Positions 42,106 to 51,981 of a DNA stretch of 64,000 bases are shown here, one piece after another (within the stretch, counting starts at the first letter, position 1; every line of letters begins with the position of its first letter). The notes under the pieces were generated by a model, which saw only the letters and a program-made list of their open reading frames with translations, searched no databases and was not told the DNA's origin. This DNA comes from Flavobacterium sp. UBA7680 (GTDB lineage Bacteria > Bacteroidota > Bacteroidia > Flavobacteriales > Flavobacteriaceae): assembly GCF_002482975.1 (NCBI RefSeq), contig NZ_DLHA01000036.1:44430-108429 (forward strand), read 5' to 3'. The translations under genes and the position numbers were made by a program.

Positions 42106-44742
42106 TTATTTCAAACCAGCTAAACTTTGCTCGATTGTAGCAATTTTTGCTAAAGCATCGGCTTGTTTTTGTTTCTCTATATTTAAAACTTTTTCTGGAG
42201 CTCCGTTTACGAATTTTTCGTTTGAAAGTTTTGCTTCAACAGATTTCAGGAATCCTTTTGTGTAATTCAATTCTTCTGTCAGTTTTGCGATTTCAGCTTC
42301 AACATCAATATTTCCTCCGGTAATTGGAATAAAATATTCATTTGATTTTACTCGGAAAGATAATGCTCCGTCAACTTTTGCAGAAACATATTCAAAAGCG
42401 GAAACGTTTCCTAATTTCGTTACGATTGAATCAAAATGCGTTGTTAGATTTTCGCTGTTGATTGCTTTTAATTCAATAGCATCTTTCATCGCAATGTTTT
42501 TACTTTTTCTAATGGTTCTAATTCCAGAAATTACTTCTGTAATATTATCAAAATCAGAAATTAAACTAGCGTTGAATGGCTTTAATTCCGGCCAAGTCGA
42601 AACAATTAAAGCTTCTTCTGGAGTTCTGTCAGCAATTAACTGCCAGATTTCTTCCGTTAAGAAAGGCATAAATGGGTGAAGTAATTTTAAATTACTTTCT
42701 AACATTTCAATTGCTTTATCAAACGTTGCTTTATCGATTGGTTGTTGATACGCCGGTTTAATCATTTCTAAGAACCAAGAACAGAAATCATCCCAAACCA
42801 ATTTATAGATTGCCATAAGAGAATCTGAAATCCTATATTTTTCAAAATTATCTTCAATGTCAACTAACGTTTGCTGTAGTTTCGCTTCGTACCATTCGAT
42901 TGCCACTTTTGATGATTCCGGCTGCGGAATTGTTTCTGAAACTTCCCATCCTTTAATTAATTTGAAGGCATTCCAGATTTTATTTGTGAACGATTTTCCT
43001 TGTAGGCATAATTCTTCATCAAACATAATATCGTTTCCTGCAGAAGCGCTTAAAAGCAATCCTACACGAACACCATCGGCACCAAATTTATCGATCAAAT
43101 CTAAAGGATCAGGAGAATTCCCTAATGATTTAGACATTTTACGACGTTGTTTATCACGTACTAAACCTGTTAAATATACATTTGTAAAAGGTTTTTCACC
43201 AGTATATTCATAACCCGCAATAATCATTCTGGCAACCCAGAAAAATAAAATATCCGGACCAGTAACCAAGTCGTTTGTTGGATAATAGTATTTGAAATCC
43301 TCATTTTCAGGATTCACAATACCATCAAAAACTGACATTGGCCATAACCATGCAGAAAACCAAGTATCTAAAGCATCAACATCTTGTTTTAAATTGTCGA
43401 TTGTTAATTGTTGATTGTTAGTTTTTTCTTGTGCTAATTTTAAAGCGTCTTCGATGCTTTCAGCAACTACGAAATCTTCTTTTGCATCGCCATAATAATA
43501 GGCAGGAATTCTGTGTCCCCACCATAACTGACGAGAAATATTCCAATCGCGAATGTTGTTTAACCAATGCGCATAAGTGTTTTCAAAACGTTTTGGATGT
43601 AATTTAATATCTCCAGTTTCTAAAACCGATTTAATGGCTGGTTTTACCAATTCTTCCATTTTCAAAAACCATTGATCTGATAATCTTGGTTCGATTACGG
43701 CTTTAGTTCTTTCAGATGTTCCTACTTTATTTAAATGGATTTCGGTCTTCGCCAAAGCTCCAATTTCTTCCAGTTCTTTTGCAATTTCAGTACGAACTAC
43801 AAACCGGTCTTTTCCTTGATAATGTAATCCGAAACTATTTAATGTAGCATCTTCATTAAAAATATCTACAATTTCAAGATTGTGTTTTTCTCCAAGCGTT
43901 TTATCGTTCATATCGTGTGCAGGAGTTACTTTTAAACATCCTGTTCCGAATTCAACGTCTACATACTCATCTTCGATAATTGGAATTACACGACCACAAA
44001 TAGGAACGATTGCGCTTTTACCTTTTAAATGTGTAAAACGCTCGTCGTTTGGATTGATACAAATTGCGGTATCTCCAAAAATAGTTTCCGGACGAGTTGT
44101 GGCAATGGTCAAAAATTCCTCAGTTCCTTCGATTTTATATTTTAAGAAAAATAATTTTCCTTGTTGTTCTTCATAAATAACTTCTTCATCAGATAAAGTC
44201 GTTTTAGCTTCCGGATCCCAGTTAACCATTCGGTATCCTCTGTAGATTAAACCTTTGTTGTATAAATCAACAAAAGAATGAATTACAGCTGCCGACATAT
44301 CTGGATCCATTGTAAATTTAGTACGTTCCCAATCGCATGAAGCCCCTAATTTCTTAAGTTGTTCAAGAATTGTTCCGCCATATTTATGCGTCCATTCCCA
44401 AGCGTGCGCAAGAAATTCTTCACGAGATAAATCATTTTTATTGATTCCTTCTGCTTTTAATTTAGCCACAACTTTTGCTTCAGTTGCAATAGAAGCGTGA
44501 TCCGTTCCCGGAACCCAGCATGCATTGAAACCTTTTAAACGTGCTCTACGAATTAAAACATCCTGAATAGTGTTATTCAACATATGTCCCATATGCAAGA
44601 CACCAGTGACGTTTGGAGGCGGAATTACAATAGTATACGGCGTTCTATGATCTGGTTCTGAATGAAAATAGTTGTTTTTCATCCAGTAATCATACCATTT
44701 GTTCTCAATCGTCTTAGCGTCAAATTGTGCTGGAATTGTCAT
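42106..44742 (-). CDS. valS: valine--tRNA ligase
   Basis: An 878-residue class I aminoacyl-tRNA synthetase that charges tRNA-Val. The HIGH-type motif is HMGH at residues 50-53 in PPPNVTGVLHMGHMLNNTIQ. The KMSKS motif occurs in RRKMSKSLGNSPDPLDLI. The editing domain (CP1) contains the TTRPETIFGDTA stretch. A C-terminal coiled-coil arm (IAKLTEELNYTKGFLKSVEA) is present, as in complete ValRS. A -7 box TACTTTTG on the minus strand lies at 44894-44887. Confidence 0.98.
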   Translation of the reverse strand: MTIPAQFDAKTIENKWYDYWMKNNYFHSEPDHRTPYTIVIPPPNVTGVLHMGHMLNNTIQDVLIRRARLKGFNACWVPGTDHASIATEAKVVAKLKAEGINKNDLSREEFLAHAWEWTHKYGGTILEQLKKLGASCDWERTKFTMDPDMSAAVIHSFVDLYNKGLIYRGYRMVNWDPEAKTTLSDEEVIYEEQQGKLFFLKYKIEGTEEFLTIATTRPETIFGDTAICINPNDERFTHLKGKSAIVPICGRVIPIIEDEYVDVEFGTGCLKVTPAHDMNDKTLGEKHNLEIVDIFNEDATLNSFGLHYQGKDRFVVRTEIAKELEEIGALAKTEIHLNKVGTSERTKAVIEPRLSDQWFLKMEELVKPAIKSVLETGDIKLHPKRFENTYAHWLNNIRDWNISRQLWWGHRIPAYYYGDAKEDFVVAESIEDALKLAQEKTNNQQLTIDNLKQDVDALDTWFSAWLWPMSVFDGIVNPENEDFKYYYPTNDLVTGPDILFFWVARMIIAGYEYTGEKPFTNVYLTGLVRDKQRRKMSKSLGNSPDPLDLIDKFGADGVRVGLLLSASAGNDIMFDEELCLQGKSFTNKIWNAFKLIKGWEVSETIPQPESSKVAIEWYEAKLQQTLVDIEDNFEKYRISDSLMAIYKLVWDDFCSWFLEMIKPAYQQPIDKATFDKAIEMLESNLKLLHPFMPFLTEEIWQLIADRTPEEALIVSTWPELKPFNASLISDFDNITEVISGIRTIRKSKNIAMKDAIELKAINSENLTTHFDSIVTKLGNVSAFEYVSAKVDGALSFRVKSNEYFIPITGGNIDVEAEIAKLTEELNYTKGFLKSVEAKLSNEKFVNGAPEKVLNIEKQKQADALAKIATIEQSLAGLK

Positions 44743-44755
44743 TTAAATAGGTTGT

Positions 44756-44850
44756 TTTAATCGTTAATTCGTTTAATCGTCAATTTGTTTATTTGTCAAT
44801 CGTTTCGAATGATTCTTCTAAACGATTAAACAGTTAAACAAATAAACCAA
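44756..44850. repeat. attcgtttaatcg inverted repeat upstream of valS
   Basis: Left part (aatcgttaattcgtttaatc, caatttgtttatttgtcaat) is partly complementary to the right part (cgattaaacagttaaacaaa taaacc). A similar pairing occurs at 63343-63388 between gyrB and mdh. It may be a regulator or just an intergenic repeat. Confidence 0.5.
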
Positions 44851-44929
44851 AAACTTTGGTTCAATTTTTGTAATTGTAATTGACAGCAAAAGTAAATAAT
44901 TAAGTACACTATAAAAAGCGAATTAATAA

Positions 44930-44960
44930 TTTGTGTGTTAATTAAAAGAATGTATATTTA
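44930..44960 (+). promoter_or_regulatory. promoter of the DUF1573 gene
   Basis: TTTG at 44930-44933, 19-base spacer, TATATTTA at 44953-44960, 25 bases before ATG 44986. The last base of the -7 box is A in place of G. Confidence 0.65.
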
Positions 44961-44985
44961 CTTACAACTTAAAAATAATTTCAAG

Positions 44986-45366
44986 ATGAAAAATGTTGCC
45001 TCTTTTATTGCTGTCGTATTGTTTAGCGCAATAGGTTATGCACAAAATGGCCCAAAAATTGAATTTGCAGCCCCGGACAATACAATTGATTATGGAAAAA
45101 TTTCTAAGACTGATAATGGAGTTCGCTCCTTTGAGTTTACTAACACCGGCGATGCACCGCTGTTAATTATTGGTGCAGAATCGACAGTTAGTTCTATAGT
45201 TGTTACAAAACCTGCAGCAGCTGTAATGCCTGGTAAAAAAGGAAAAATTGATGTTAAATATAACATGGCTGCTGGCCCAATTCGTAAAACAATTACCGTT
45301 GAAACCAATGCTGTAAATTATCCTGATGGCCGCGTTGCCTTAAAAATTAAAGGTGAAGTTTTATAA
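44986..45366 (+). CDS. DUF1573 domain protein
   Basis: 126 residues from ATG 44986; the earlier in-frame start (TTG 44935) overlaps the promoter. Signal peptide ends near GYAQ. The rest is one DUF1573 domain: TIDYGKISKTDNGVRSFEFT, NTGDAPLLIIGAESTVSS, KPAAAVMPGKKGKIDVKYN, an Ig-like fold with ASH/MSP-like features. These are usually secreted, often in cell-surface settings. A terminator follows. Confidence 0.9.
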   Translation: MKNVASFIAVVLFSAIGYAQNGPKIEFAAPDNTIDYGKISKTDNGVRSFEFTNTGDAPLLIIGAESTVSSIVVTKPAAAVMPGKKGKIDVKYNMAAGPIRKTITVETNAVNYPDGRVALKIKGEVL

Positions 45367-45390
45367 CAAAAATTAAATCTAATAAATATT

Positions 45391-45423
45391 AAAAGCCGTT
45401 TCTTAAATTTAGAAACGGCTTTT
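45391..45423 (+). terminator. terminator of the DUF1573 gene
   Basis: aaaagccgtttct / agaaacggctttt stem with a seven-base loop and long T-run. Confidence 0.9.
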
Positions 45424-45437
45424 TTTTATTTTGAATT

Positions 45438-45470
45438 AAACCCGACAGGTTTTAAAAACCTGTCGGGTTT
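45438..45470 (-). terminator. cccgacaggt cassette, copy 2
   Basis: aaacccgacaggttt / aaacctgtcgggttt perfect stem just downstream of the minus-strand lipoprotein gene. Confidence 0.85.
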
Positions 45471-45481
45471 AGCAATCTTCT

Positions 45482-45967
45482 TTATTTCTTCACAGCACAT
45501 TCAGCTGCATCAAATTTATATTTTACTTGATCAAAATCGATTGGCTGGTCTTTTACTAAATAGGTAACTCCCATTGTCGTCTGCATTGCTCCGTTTCCTA
45601 AAATAAGCTGTTTGTTTTTCTTTAAAAATGCCATAGGATTTTTAAACGTTTTATCTTTAGTCGCTAAATCCTTAAAAGTATAATCTGCAAATAAAGTATC
45701 TCCATGAAATTCGCCTTTAATTTCACCCGTTCTTACGGTTGAAGGTGCAACTTTCATAATCATATTTCCACTTAATTTTCCATTTTTTAAAGTGTTCAGC
45801 TTTAGTTGAAGAGTATCTTTTTCATATATGGCCTGATAACACTCTGTTTTTACAACTATTTCAGCATCAGCTTTTGCTGCTTCTGCCTGTTTTTGTTTTT
45901 CTTCATTTTTGCAGCTTTGAAATCCAATGCAGATAACTAGCAGACAAGGTAAAACTAGGTTTTTCAT
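45482..45967 (-). CDS. hypothetical lipoprotein
   Basis: A 161-residue protein with leader ending FQSC (lipobox) and an Ala/Lys/Glu-rich linker (EEKQKQAEAAKADAEI). The mature domain is beta-rich: YQAIYEKDTLQLKLNTLKNG, GEIKGEFHGDTLFADYTF, LILGNGAMQTTMGVTYLV. It may be a small lipocalin-like or NlpE-like fold. No specific role is evident. Confidence 0.65.
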   Translation of the reverse strand: MKNLVLPCLLVICIGFQSCKNEEKQKQAEAAKADAEIVVKTECYQAIYEKDTLQLKLNTLKNGKLSGNMIMKVAPSTVRTGEIKGEFHGDTLFADYTFKDLATKDKTFKNPMAFLKKNKQLILGNGAMQTTMGVTYLVKDQPIDFDQVKYKFDAAECAVKK

Positions 45968-46056
45968 ATTTCAATATTTTGTTTCAAGGTTATTTTATAA
46001 AATTAAATAAAAAAGAAGGCAACAAAAAGATTTTAGGAAACTTTTCTATAAAAATA

Positions 46057-46089
46057 AAACCCGACAGATTTTTAAAACCTGTCGGGTTT
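46057..46089 (-). terminator. cccgacaggt cassette, copy 3
   Basis: aaacccgacag / ctgtcgggttt stem with a longer A/T interior, downstream of the OmpA-family gene. Confidence 0.8.
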
Positions 46090-46106
46090 GGTATGACTTT
46101 AAAAAA

Positions 46107-48245
46107 TTATAAATTCTTAATTACGAATTCAGATCTTCTGTTTAATTCGTGTTCTTCTTCAGAGCACGCTTCATCGGTTTTACATTTTATAATTGGCACT
46201 GATTCTCCGTAACCTTTAGCAGTAACTCTTTTTGCATCAATTCCTGATTGAATGATAAACTCTCTGGTTGAATTGGCTCTTTTTTGAGATAAATTTTCAT
46301 TGAATTTTGCATTTCCACGTGAATCTGTGTGCGAACCTATTTCGATTACCATTCCCGGATATTTATTCATCAATGCCACAACTCTTCCTAAAACAACTTT
46401 TGATTCTTTACGAATGTACCACATATTGTAATCAAAATAAATTGGATCTGTTTTGATAATTAAACGATCTTTATCTCTAACAACATCTTTTTCCTGCTCT
46501 AAAATTTGTTTTACTTTTTCATTCTTTTTAATTTCTGCAGCAGCGATTTCAGCTTCTTTTGCTTTTTTCTCTTTCTGCTTTAATTCGACAGCAGCAATAA
46601 CTTCTTTTTTCTTGTTTTCTTCTTCTATAATAATTTCCTGCTGTCTTTTCTTTTCGGCATTTTCTTTTTCTTCGAGTTTGATTTTTTCCAAAGATTTTAA
46701 TGCTAAAGAAGCGTCATTTTCTTTATCTCTGATATTATCTAAAGTTACCGTTTTAGATTCATTTGTATATTTTTCTTTAAAAGCCGAAACTTTATACGAA
46801 GCTTCACAAGGAACTCTAAAACTAAATTTTCCGTCTGCAGAAGTTGTTGCTGTATTCAGGGTTTTATTATTTGAATCCTGCAAGATTACGGTAGCATTTT
46901 CTAAAACCAATTTAGTGTCGATATCTGTAATAATACCTGCAATCAACTGATGACAATCTTCAACAATTAAATCTTTAGTTTCTTTAAATTGATAAATATC
47001 GTCGCCGCCCTTTCCTCCTTCTCTATTTGATGCAAAATATCCTTCTTTAGTTTCAGAATCGATATTGAATGCAAAATCGTCTAAGTTTGAATTTAACGGA
47101 AGTCCGATATTTATTGGTTTTGAATATTCGTTTCCGTTTATTTCAGAAACAAAAACATCTAAAGATCCATATCCTAAATGTCCATCCGAAGAAAAATAAA
47201 GTTTATTATCTGCGGAAGCAAAAGGAAACTGTTCTCTTTTATTGGTATTAATTTCGGAACCTAAATTCTTTGGAGTATCAAATGCTCCTTTGTTTATATT
47301 TACCGAATAAATATCAAATGAACCTATTGAGCCCGGCATATCTGAAGCAAAATATAACACTTTTTCATCAGCACTAAGTGCAGGATGTTCTACCGAATAA
47401 TTTGGACTGTTAAAAGGTAATGATGTTATATTTGTCCATTTTCCACTCACTAATTCAGCTTTGAAAATCTGAAGATTTGAAATTTTCTTGTCGTCTTTCT
47501 TTTTCTTTCCGTTTTTAGAATTATTTCTGGTAAAGTAAATTGTCTTACCATCTTTTGTAAAAATGGCATTTGACTCGTGCATTCCAGTTTTTAATTCTTT
47601 GGCAAAATAATGCGTAATTGAATCTGCTGCATTAATATTTTTTAACGGAACTGTAACCAAATTCAAGTAGGTTTCGCCATCCCATTTAAACTTTTTATCG
47701 AATATTCCCGGTTTTAATTTAACGCCTGCAAAAACCAAATTATCTTTGTATTTTACAGCTCCAAACTCTGAATTTGGTGTGTTTATTGGCAGATTTTTAA
47801 TGTCAAATCGTTTTCCAATTGCTGAAACATTTTCTAGAGTTTTAACGTCTTTTTCGAAATTAGCAGCATCTTCGGGATTTGATGATTTTGTATAATATTC
47901 TTTTAAAACATTATTTGCATCATTGTATGCATTTGTTGCTTTTAATGTCTGAGCATATCTAAAATAATATTCTCTGTCTAAATTGTCTTTATAATTTTGA
48001 AACAACAAACGATAATAACGCTGTGCTTTTACTAAATCATTTGTATAATAATAGGAATCTGCAAGGTTTTTTATGACTTCCTGAGATGGATTTTCTTCGG
48101 CTAATTTTTCATATAAAATAATAGCTTCGCTGTAATATGTTCTATCAAAAAATTTCTTTGCTCTAATCAATTCCTGATCCTGAGCATTTATAAACTGTAT
48201 TGAAAATACGAATATAATAACGAGTAGTTTTTTCATATTTTTCAT
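46107..48245 (-). CDS. OmpA family protein with TPR and PD40 repeats (T9SS-associated)
   Basis: 712 residues from the ATG at 48245, which overlaps the end of the PorP/SprF gene (an upstream in-frame start at 48272 lies within it). Order: signal peptide, TPR-like repeats (about 15-140, AKKFFDRTYYSEAIILYEKL), PD40/WD40-like segments (YFASDMPGSIGSFDIYSV, YFSSDGHLGYGSLDVFVS), a CNA-B/carboxypeptidase-like domain (about 440-520), a Lys/Glu coiled coil, and a C-terminal OmpA domain with IEIGSHTDSRGNAKFNENLS for peptidoglycan binding. Such proteins are encoded with SprF-type partners and anchor T9SS surface proteins. Confidence 0.9.
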   Translation of the reverse strand: MKNMKKLLVIIFVFSIQFINAQDQELIRAKKFFDRTYYSEAIILYEKLAEENPSQEVIKNLADSYYYTNDLVKAQRYYRLLFQNYKDNLDREYYFRYAQTLKATNAYNDANNVLKEYYTKSSNPEDAANFEKDVKTLENVSAIGKRFDIKNLPINTPNSEFGAVKYKDNLVFAGVKLKPGIFDKKFKWDGETYLNLVTVPLKNINAADSITHYFAKELKTGMHESNAIFTKDGKTIYFTRNNSKNGKKKKDDKKISNLQIFKAELVSGKWTNITSLPFNSPNYSVEHPALSADEKVLYFASDMPGSIGSFDIYSVNINKGAFDTPKNLGSEINTNKREQFPFASADNKLYFSSDGHLGYGSLDVFVSEINGNEYSKPINIGLPLNSNLDDFAFNIDSETKEGYFASNREGGKGGDDIYQFKETKDLIVEDCHQLIAGIITDIDTKLVLENATVILQDSNNKTLNTATTSADGKFSFRVPCEASYKVSAFKEKYTNESKTVTLDNIRDKENDASLALKSLEKIKLEEKENAEKKRQQEIIIEEENKKKEVIAAVELKQKEKKAKEAEIAAAEIKKNEKVKQILEQEKDVVRDKDRLIIKTDPIYFDYNMWYIRKESKVVLGRVVALMNKYPGMVIEIGSHTDSRGNAKFNENLSQKRANSTREFIIQSGIDAKRVTAKGYGESVPIIKCKTDEACSEEEHELNRRSEFVIKNL

Positions 48246-48246
48246 T

Positions 48247-49176
48247 TTAGAAGAATCTTGGTGATTTATCAAATCCTTTACCTAATAAATCCAAATCAAA
48301 AAGCAGCATAATTTCATGTGTTCCCGAATTAAACTGACCTAAATTGGTAAGTGTATAATCGTATGCGTAACCAACTCTTAAAGTAGGTGTTACATTAAAA
48401 TTAAACAATGCACTTACCGAATCATCTATTCTATAAGCTGCACCAAGTTCAAACTTTTCGTTATACAAAACATTCGCTGTTAAATCTATTGAAATTGGCG
48501 CTCCTTTTACGAATTTGGTCATAAACGCAGGTTTCACTTTCCACATATCATTTACCTGGAAAACATATCCTGCGGTTAGAAAAGTGTGGATGTTTTCAGC
48601 TCCAAAAGCATTTACTCCCGATTTTTCTTCAATATATTTTGTTTTCAATAAGTTAGGCACAGAAAGCCCAACATATAAATTGTCTCTAAAATAATAGGCC
48701 CCTACTCCAATGTTAGGTTTAGTCGCATTTATGTTTTCGGCGAAAGCCATATCAGTCGCAGGATCATTAAATTTAAATCCATTGAAATTGGTTTGCATTG
48801 ATGATAATCCAGCTTTTAGACCAAGAGAAAGTTTATTTTTTCCTCCCAATTTTAGAACGTATGCAAAATCAGCGTAAATATTGTTTTCTTTTTTAGCACC
48901 ATCACCAATATCATCTGATATAAAGGAGAGTCCGGCTTCGACTTTATCTGAAATCGCCGTGTGACCAAAAAAGGTGAAAGTTTTTGGCGCACCAACTGCC
49001 CCAACCCATTGTGTTCTGTACAATCCGCCAAAATTCATCATAGCTGGAACTCCGGTTGCATATGCAGGATTCACCACACTCATATTGTACATATAATGTG
49101 TGTATTCAGGATCCTGCTGCGCGGAAACTGATGTTATATAGAAGAAGAAAGTTATATAGAGTATTATTTTTTTCAT
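48247..49176 (-). CDS. PorP/SprF family type IX secretion membrane protein
   Basis: A 309-residue outer-membrane barrel. Signal peptide ends near VSAQ. The start QQDPEYTHYMYNMSVVNPAY followed by GGLYRTQWVGAVGAPKTFTF is the diagnostic opening of PorP/SprF proteins, with later GVGAYYFRDNLYVGLSVPNL. SprF-type proteins are specific partners for the secretion or surface attachment of one T9SS type B cargo, here most likely the upstream gene. It lies 19 bases after that gene and overlaps the OmpA-family start. Confidence 0.93.
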   Translation of the reverse strand: MKKIILYITFFFYITSVSAQQDPEYTHYMYNMSVVNPAYATGVPAMMNFGGLYRTQWVGAVGAPKTFTFFGHTAISDKVEAGLSFISDDIGDGAKKENNIYADFAYVLKLGGKNKLSLGLKAGLSSMQTNFNGFKFNDPATDMAFAENINATKPNIGVGAYYFRDNLYVGLSVPNLLKTKYIEEKSGVNAFGAENIHTFLTAGYVFQVNDMWKVKPAFMTKFVKGAPISIDLTANVLYNEKFELGAAYRIDDSVSALFNFNVTPTLRVGYAYDYTLTNLGQFNSGTHEIMLLFDLDLLGKGFDKSPRFF

Positions 49177-49195
49177 TTGAAATTTATATTAAAAA

Positions 49196-51823
49196 TTATC
49201 GATTTAAATAAAGACGTCCTTGTTGTGGGGGTCTATTGTCTTTATTAAAATAGAGAATGTAAAAATATACTCCGTTTGGTGCTATTCCGCCGCCAATTCC
49301 ACTTTGTTCGTAATTTATTCCATCCCAAGCCGGCTTATTTTTAAAGCCTTTATACATTCCGTTTCCATATCTGTTAAAAATTTCTAACGAATAATTTGGG
49401 TATAAAAAATCGATATCCGGAATAGTAAAAGTGTCGTTAATTCCGTCTCCGTTTGGAGAAAATCCGTCGGGAACAAAAAATGTATATTCCGGAGAATCAC
49501 AAACTATTAATGAAACCGTAATGGCAATATTTTCTTGTGAAACACAATTTAGTGTCGGCGAAAAATCAAATCCATAATAAGTTGCTTTATCGACTAAAGG
49601 AGTTGTAGCCGAAAGCAGGTTTCCATTATTTGGTGCATCATACCAAACAACTGTTGAAGGAGATCCTGTATTATTTGACAAATCAAGAATTGTAGGATTG
49701 TCTAAGCCGCAAAAATTTTGCCCATCCTGGTTTAAAGATGGCGCTGGTACATCGTTAATTGTTACGGTAATTTGAGCTGCAGGAGATACACAACCCGCTG
49801 CAGAAGTTTCCTTAACAAAATAATCTTCCGATTTTAAAACATAAGTATTTGGGAGAGGTGTAACTTCGGTTGCAGAAATATACCATTTATATTGAGCACC
49901 CTGAGGTTGTAAATTTGCAACAGTCGATTGATCTCTTTTACAAAATGCCTGATCATTTACTAATGGTGCAGCTGGAATTGGATTTAATATTAATGTACCA
50001 AATATTCCTGTTACATCATTTTCGCAGGTTGTAGTATTGTTTTTTATTTTAACAATGGAAATTATTGTATTACCAGAATTGATCAATAAAGAAGCGGGAA
50101 CAACAAAACTTGCACTTCCATTTTCTGCAGTTAAATTAACCGTTTCGATATTAGACGTATTTTTTCCTGATAAAATATAAGATAAAGTAACGTCCGTTAA
50201 AGTCTGTAATCCAAAAACATTAACTCTCACAGCTTCGCCAAAACAAACAATTGGAATCTCAAATCTTAAAAGTGATCCGTTTGGCAGAGGATTAATAAGA
50301 ATCTCTCCAGATAAATTGGCTGCATTAACACATTGTGAAACTACATGTGTAATTGCTGTAATAGTTACAGTAGTAGTACCACTTCTTGAATTAAATATTT
50401 CTGGTACAACAAAAGTTGCATTTCCTCCTGACACTGTAATTCTTGCTACTTGTGAAGAGACATTTGTTGCACCTGATAATTTATACACTATATCATAATC
50501 TCCATCAGCCAGCTTTACAGCGTTTGAAATTTGAATTAGAGCATCTTGATTTTGACAAGTTACCGCAGGACTAATTACTGCTCCTGTTAAATCTGGAATT
50601 GGGTAAATGATCAAATTATCTGATAAGTTATTTATAATGTTTTGACACAATCTTGCACTATTGGACAAAAATATATTTAAGATATTTACTTTAAAACTAC
50701 CAGCTCTTTGGAAATAATCTGATTTAATGGGAAATGTAGCAACACCATTTGCAAAAGTAGCAGAAACTGTTTCTATTGTACTCGATCCCAAAACATTGAA
50801 GGATACATAATATAATCCATTCGGAATAGCTGTCGGTCCTCTGGTAATAGTCACTGTATAAGAAGCTGTGGGGATTTCTGTTTCACAAATATCTGAATTA
50901 ACTTCTACTATTGCACCTGTAAAATCTAGCTTGTTTTCAAGACTTATTCTTACTGTAGTTTGATCATCTGGACAAACAAAATCACTAGAAGGCACTTTGT
51001 AAGTAAAATTATAATTACCCGGCCCGTAAGTATTATATATTTTTTCAATATTAATATTATGATCGCCTGTAAAAGTTAATTCGTTAGTTCCGTTAGCTTC
51101 AACCCACATACCCCCAGCATCATAATCGGAAATTAAAGAAAATAAATCATAATTGGTGTAAGCTGACAAACCATCACTTGCGCATAAACCTAATGGTATT
51201 GAATTTCCCGACTTTGGAGCTCTAAAAACAGATATAACTGCTGTTGAAGACATTGCAGGACAAGTACCAATTGCAGGCATAGTATATGTGAAATAAAAAT
51301 CCCCTTCTAAATTTTCAACATTTACTGAAGAACCAATATATTGATTTGTCGTATCATTATGCCATTGTCCATTAGACTGTGGTCCCAATTCAACACCATT
51401 AAAAGCCTGAAAAAGATTAAAATTAACTACAGAACTACAAACTGAAAAATTAGGAGAAGTAACACCTGAATATCCCCCTACTGTTACTGTAACAGTTGCA
51501 GAATTATCAACACAACCAGTATTTCCTGTAACAGTATAAGTATAACGGTATACACCGCTTGCTCTAATTAACTGAGCATTTAAAATTCCAGTTGCTACAT
51601 TTAGTCCGCCGGAAGAATTATCATCTTTCCAGACTCCACCTGCAACAGGAGATCCGCCTAGTAGTGAGAATAAATTTATTGTTTTGCTGCTAGGATTAGG
51701 AATATCACAAACAGTGAAAGCTGCATCATCCCCTGCACATTGAGCATTTACTATTTGAGGCAAAAATGATAAAAAAACAAAAAATAAAATTATACGTAAG
51801 AAATCATTGTATTTTTTGGCCAT
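49196..51823 (-). CDS. T9SS type B sorted surface protein (gliding motility C-terminal domain)
   Basis: An 875-residue secreted protein. Signal peptide ends near VNAQ. The middle contains several roughly 100-residue Ig-like repeats (LIIYPIPDLTGAVISPAVTC, and LNPIPAAPLVNDQAFCKRDQ). The C-terminus is the type B sorting domain (CHU_C): FFVPDGFSPNGDGINDTFTI, YSLEIFNRYGNGMYKG, NGVYFYILYF, then GRLYLNR. It is exported by the type IX system and probably attached via the downstream PorP/SprF and OmpA partners. Likely adhesin or cell-surface role, inferred. Confidence 0.92.
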   Translation of the reverse strand: MAKKYNDFLRIILFFVFLSFLPQIVNAQCAGDDAAFTVCDIPNPSSKTINLFSLLGGSPVAGGVWKDDNSSGGLNVATGILNAQLIRASGVYRYTYTVTGNTGCVDNSATVTVTVGGYSGVTSPNFSVCSSVVNFNLFQAFNGVELGPQSNGQWHNDTTNQYIGSSVNVENLEGDFYFTYTMPAIGTCPAMSSTAVISVFRAPKSGNSIPLGLCASDGLSAYTNYDLFSLISDYDAGGMWVEANGTNELTFTGDHNINIEKIYNTYGPGNYNFTYKVPSSDFVCPDDQTTVRISLENKLDFTGAIVEVNSDICETEIPTASYTVTITRGPTAIPNGLYYVSFNVLGSSTIETVSATFANGVATFPIKSDYFQRAGSFKVNILNIFLSNSARLCQNIINNLSDNLIIYPIPDLTGAVISPAVTCQNQDALIQISNAVKLADGDYDIVYKLSGATNVSSQVARITVSGGNATFVVPEIFNSRSGTTTVTITAITHVVSQCVNAANLSGEILINPLPNGSLLRFEIPIVCFGEAVRVNVFGLQTLTDVTLSYILSGKNTSNIETVNLTAENGSASFVVPASLLINSGNTIISIVKIKNNTTTCENDVTGIFGTLILNPIPAAPLVNDQAFCKRDQSTVANLQPQGAQYKWYISATEVTPLPNTYVLKSEDYFVKETSAAGCVSPAAQITVTINDVPAPSLNQDGQNFCGLDNPTILDLSNNTGSPSTVVWYDAPNNGNLLSATTPLVDKATYYGFDFSPTLNCVSQENIAITVSLIVCDSPEYTFFVPDGFSPNGDGINDTFTIPDIDFLYPNYSLEIFNRYGNGMYKGFKNKPAWDGINYEQSGIGGGIAPNGVYFYILYFNKDNRPPQQGRLYLNR

Positions 51824-51981
51824 AAACTGCTATTTTTTGATAAACTTAATAAATTATTAATGTTTCTTAAACAAAAAAGTAGTTTTAACACTTATTTTTT
51901 CACAAAATTCAATCAATTTTAAAAATCATTAATGAAACAAAACTTTTAATCTAAAAAATTTAAAGAATCATAATCTACAAT

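Noticed and set aside
46453..46950. 165-codon plus-strand ORF
   Set aside because: Antisense shadow of the OmpA-family gene; Ser/Phe-rich, as expected from the reverse of a Lys/Glu-rich coiled coil.
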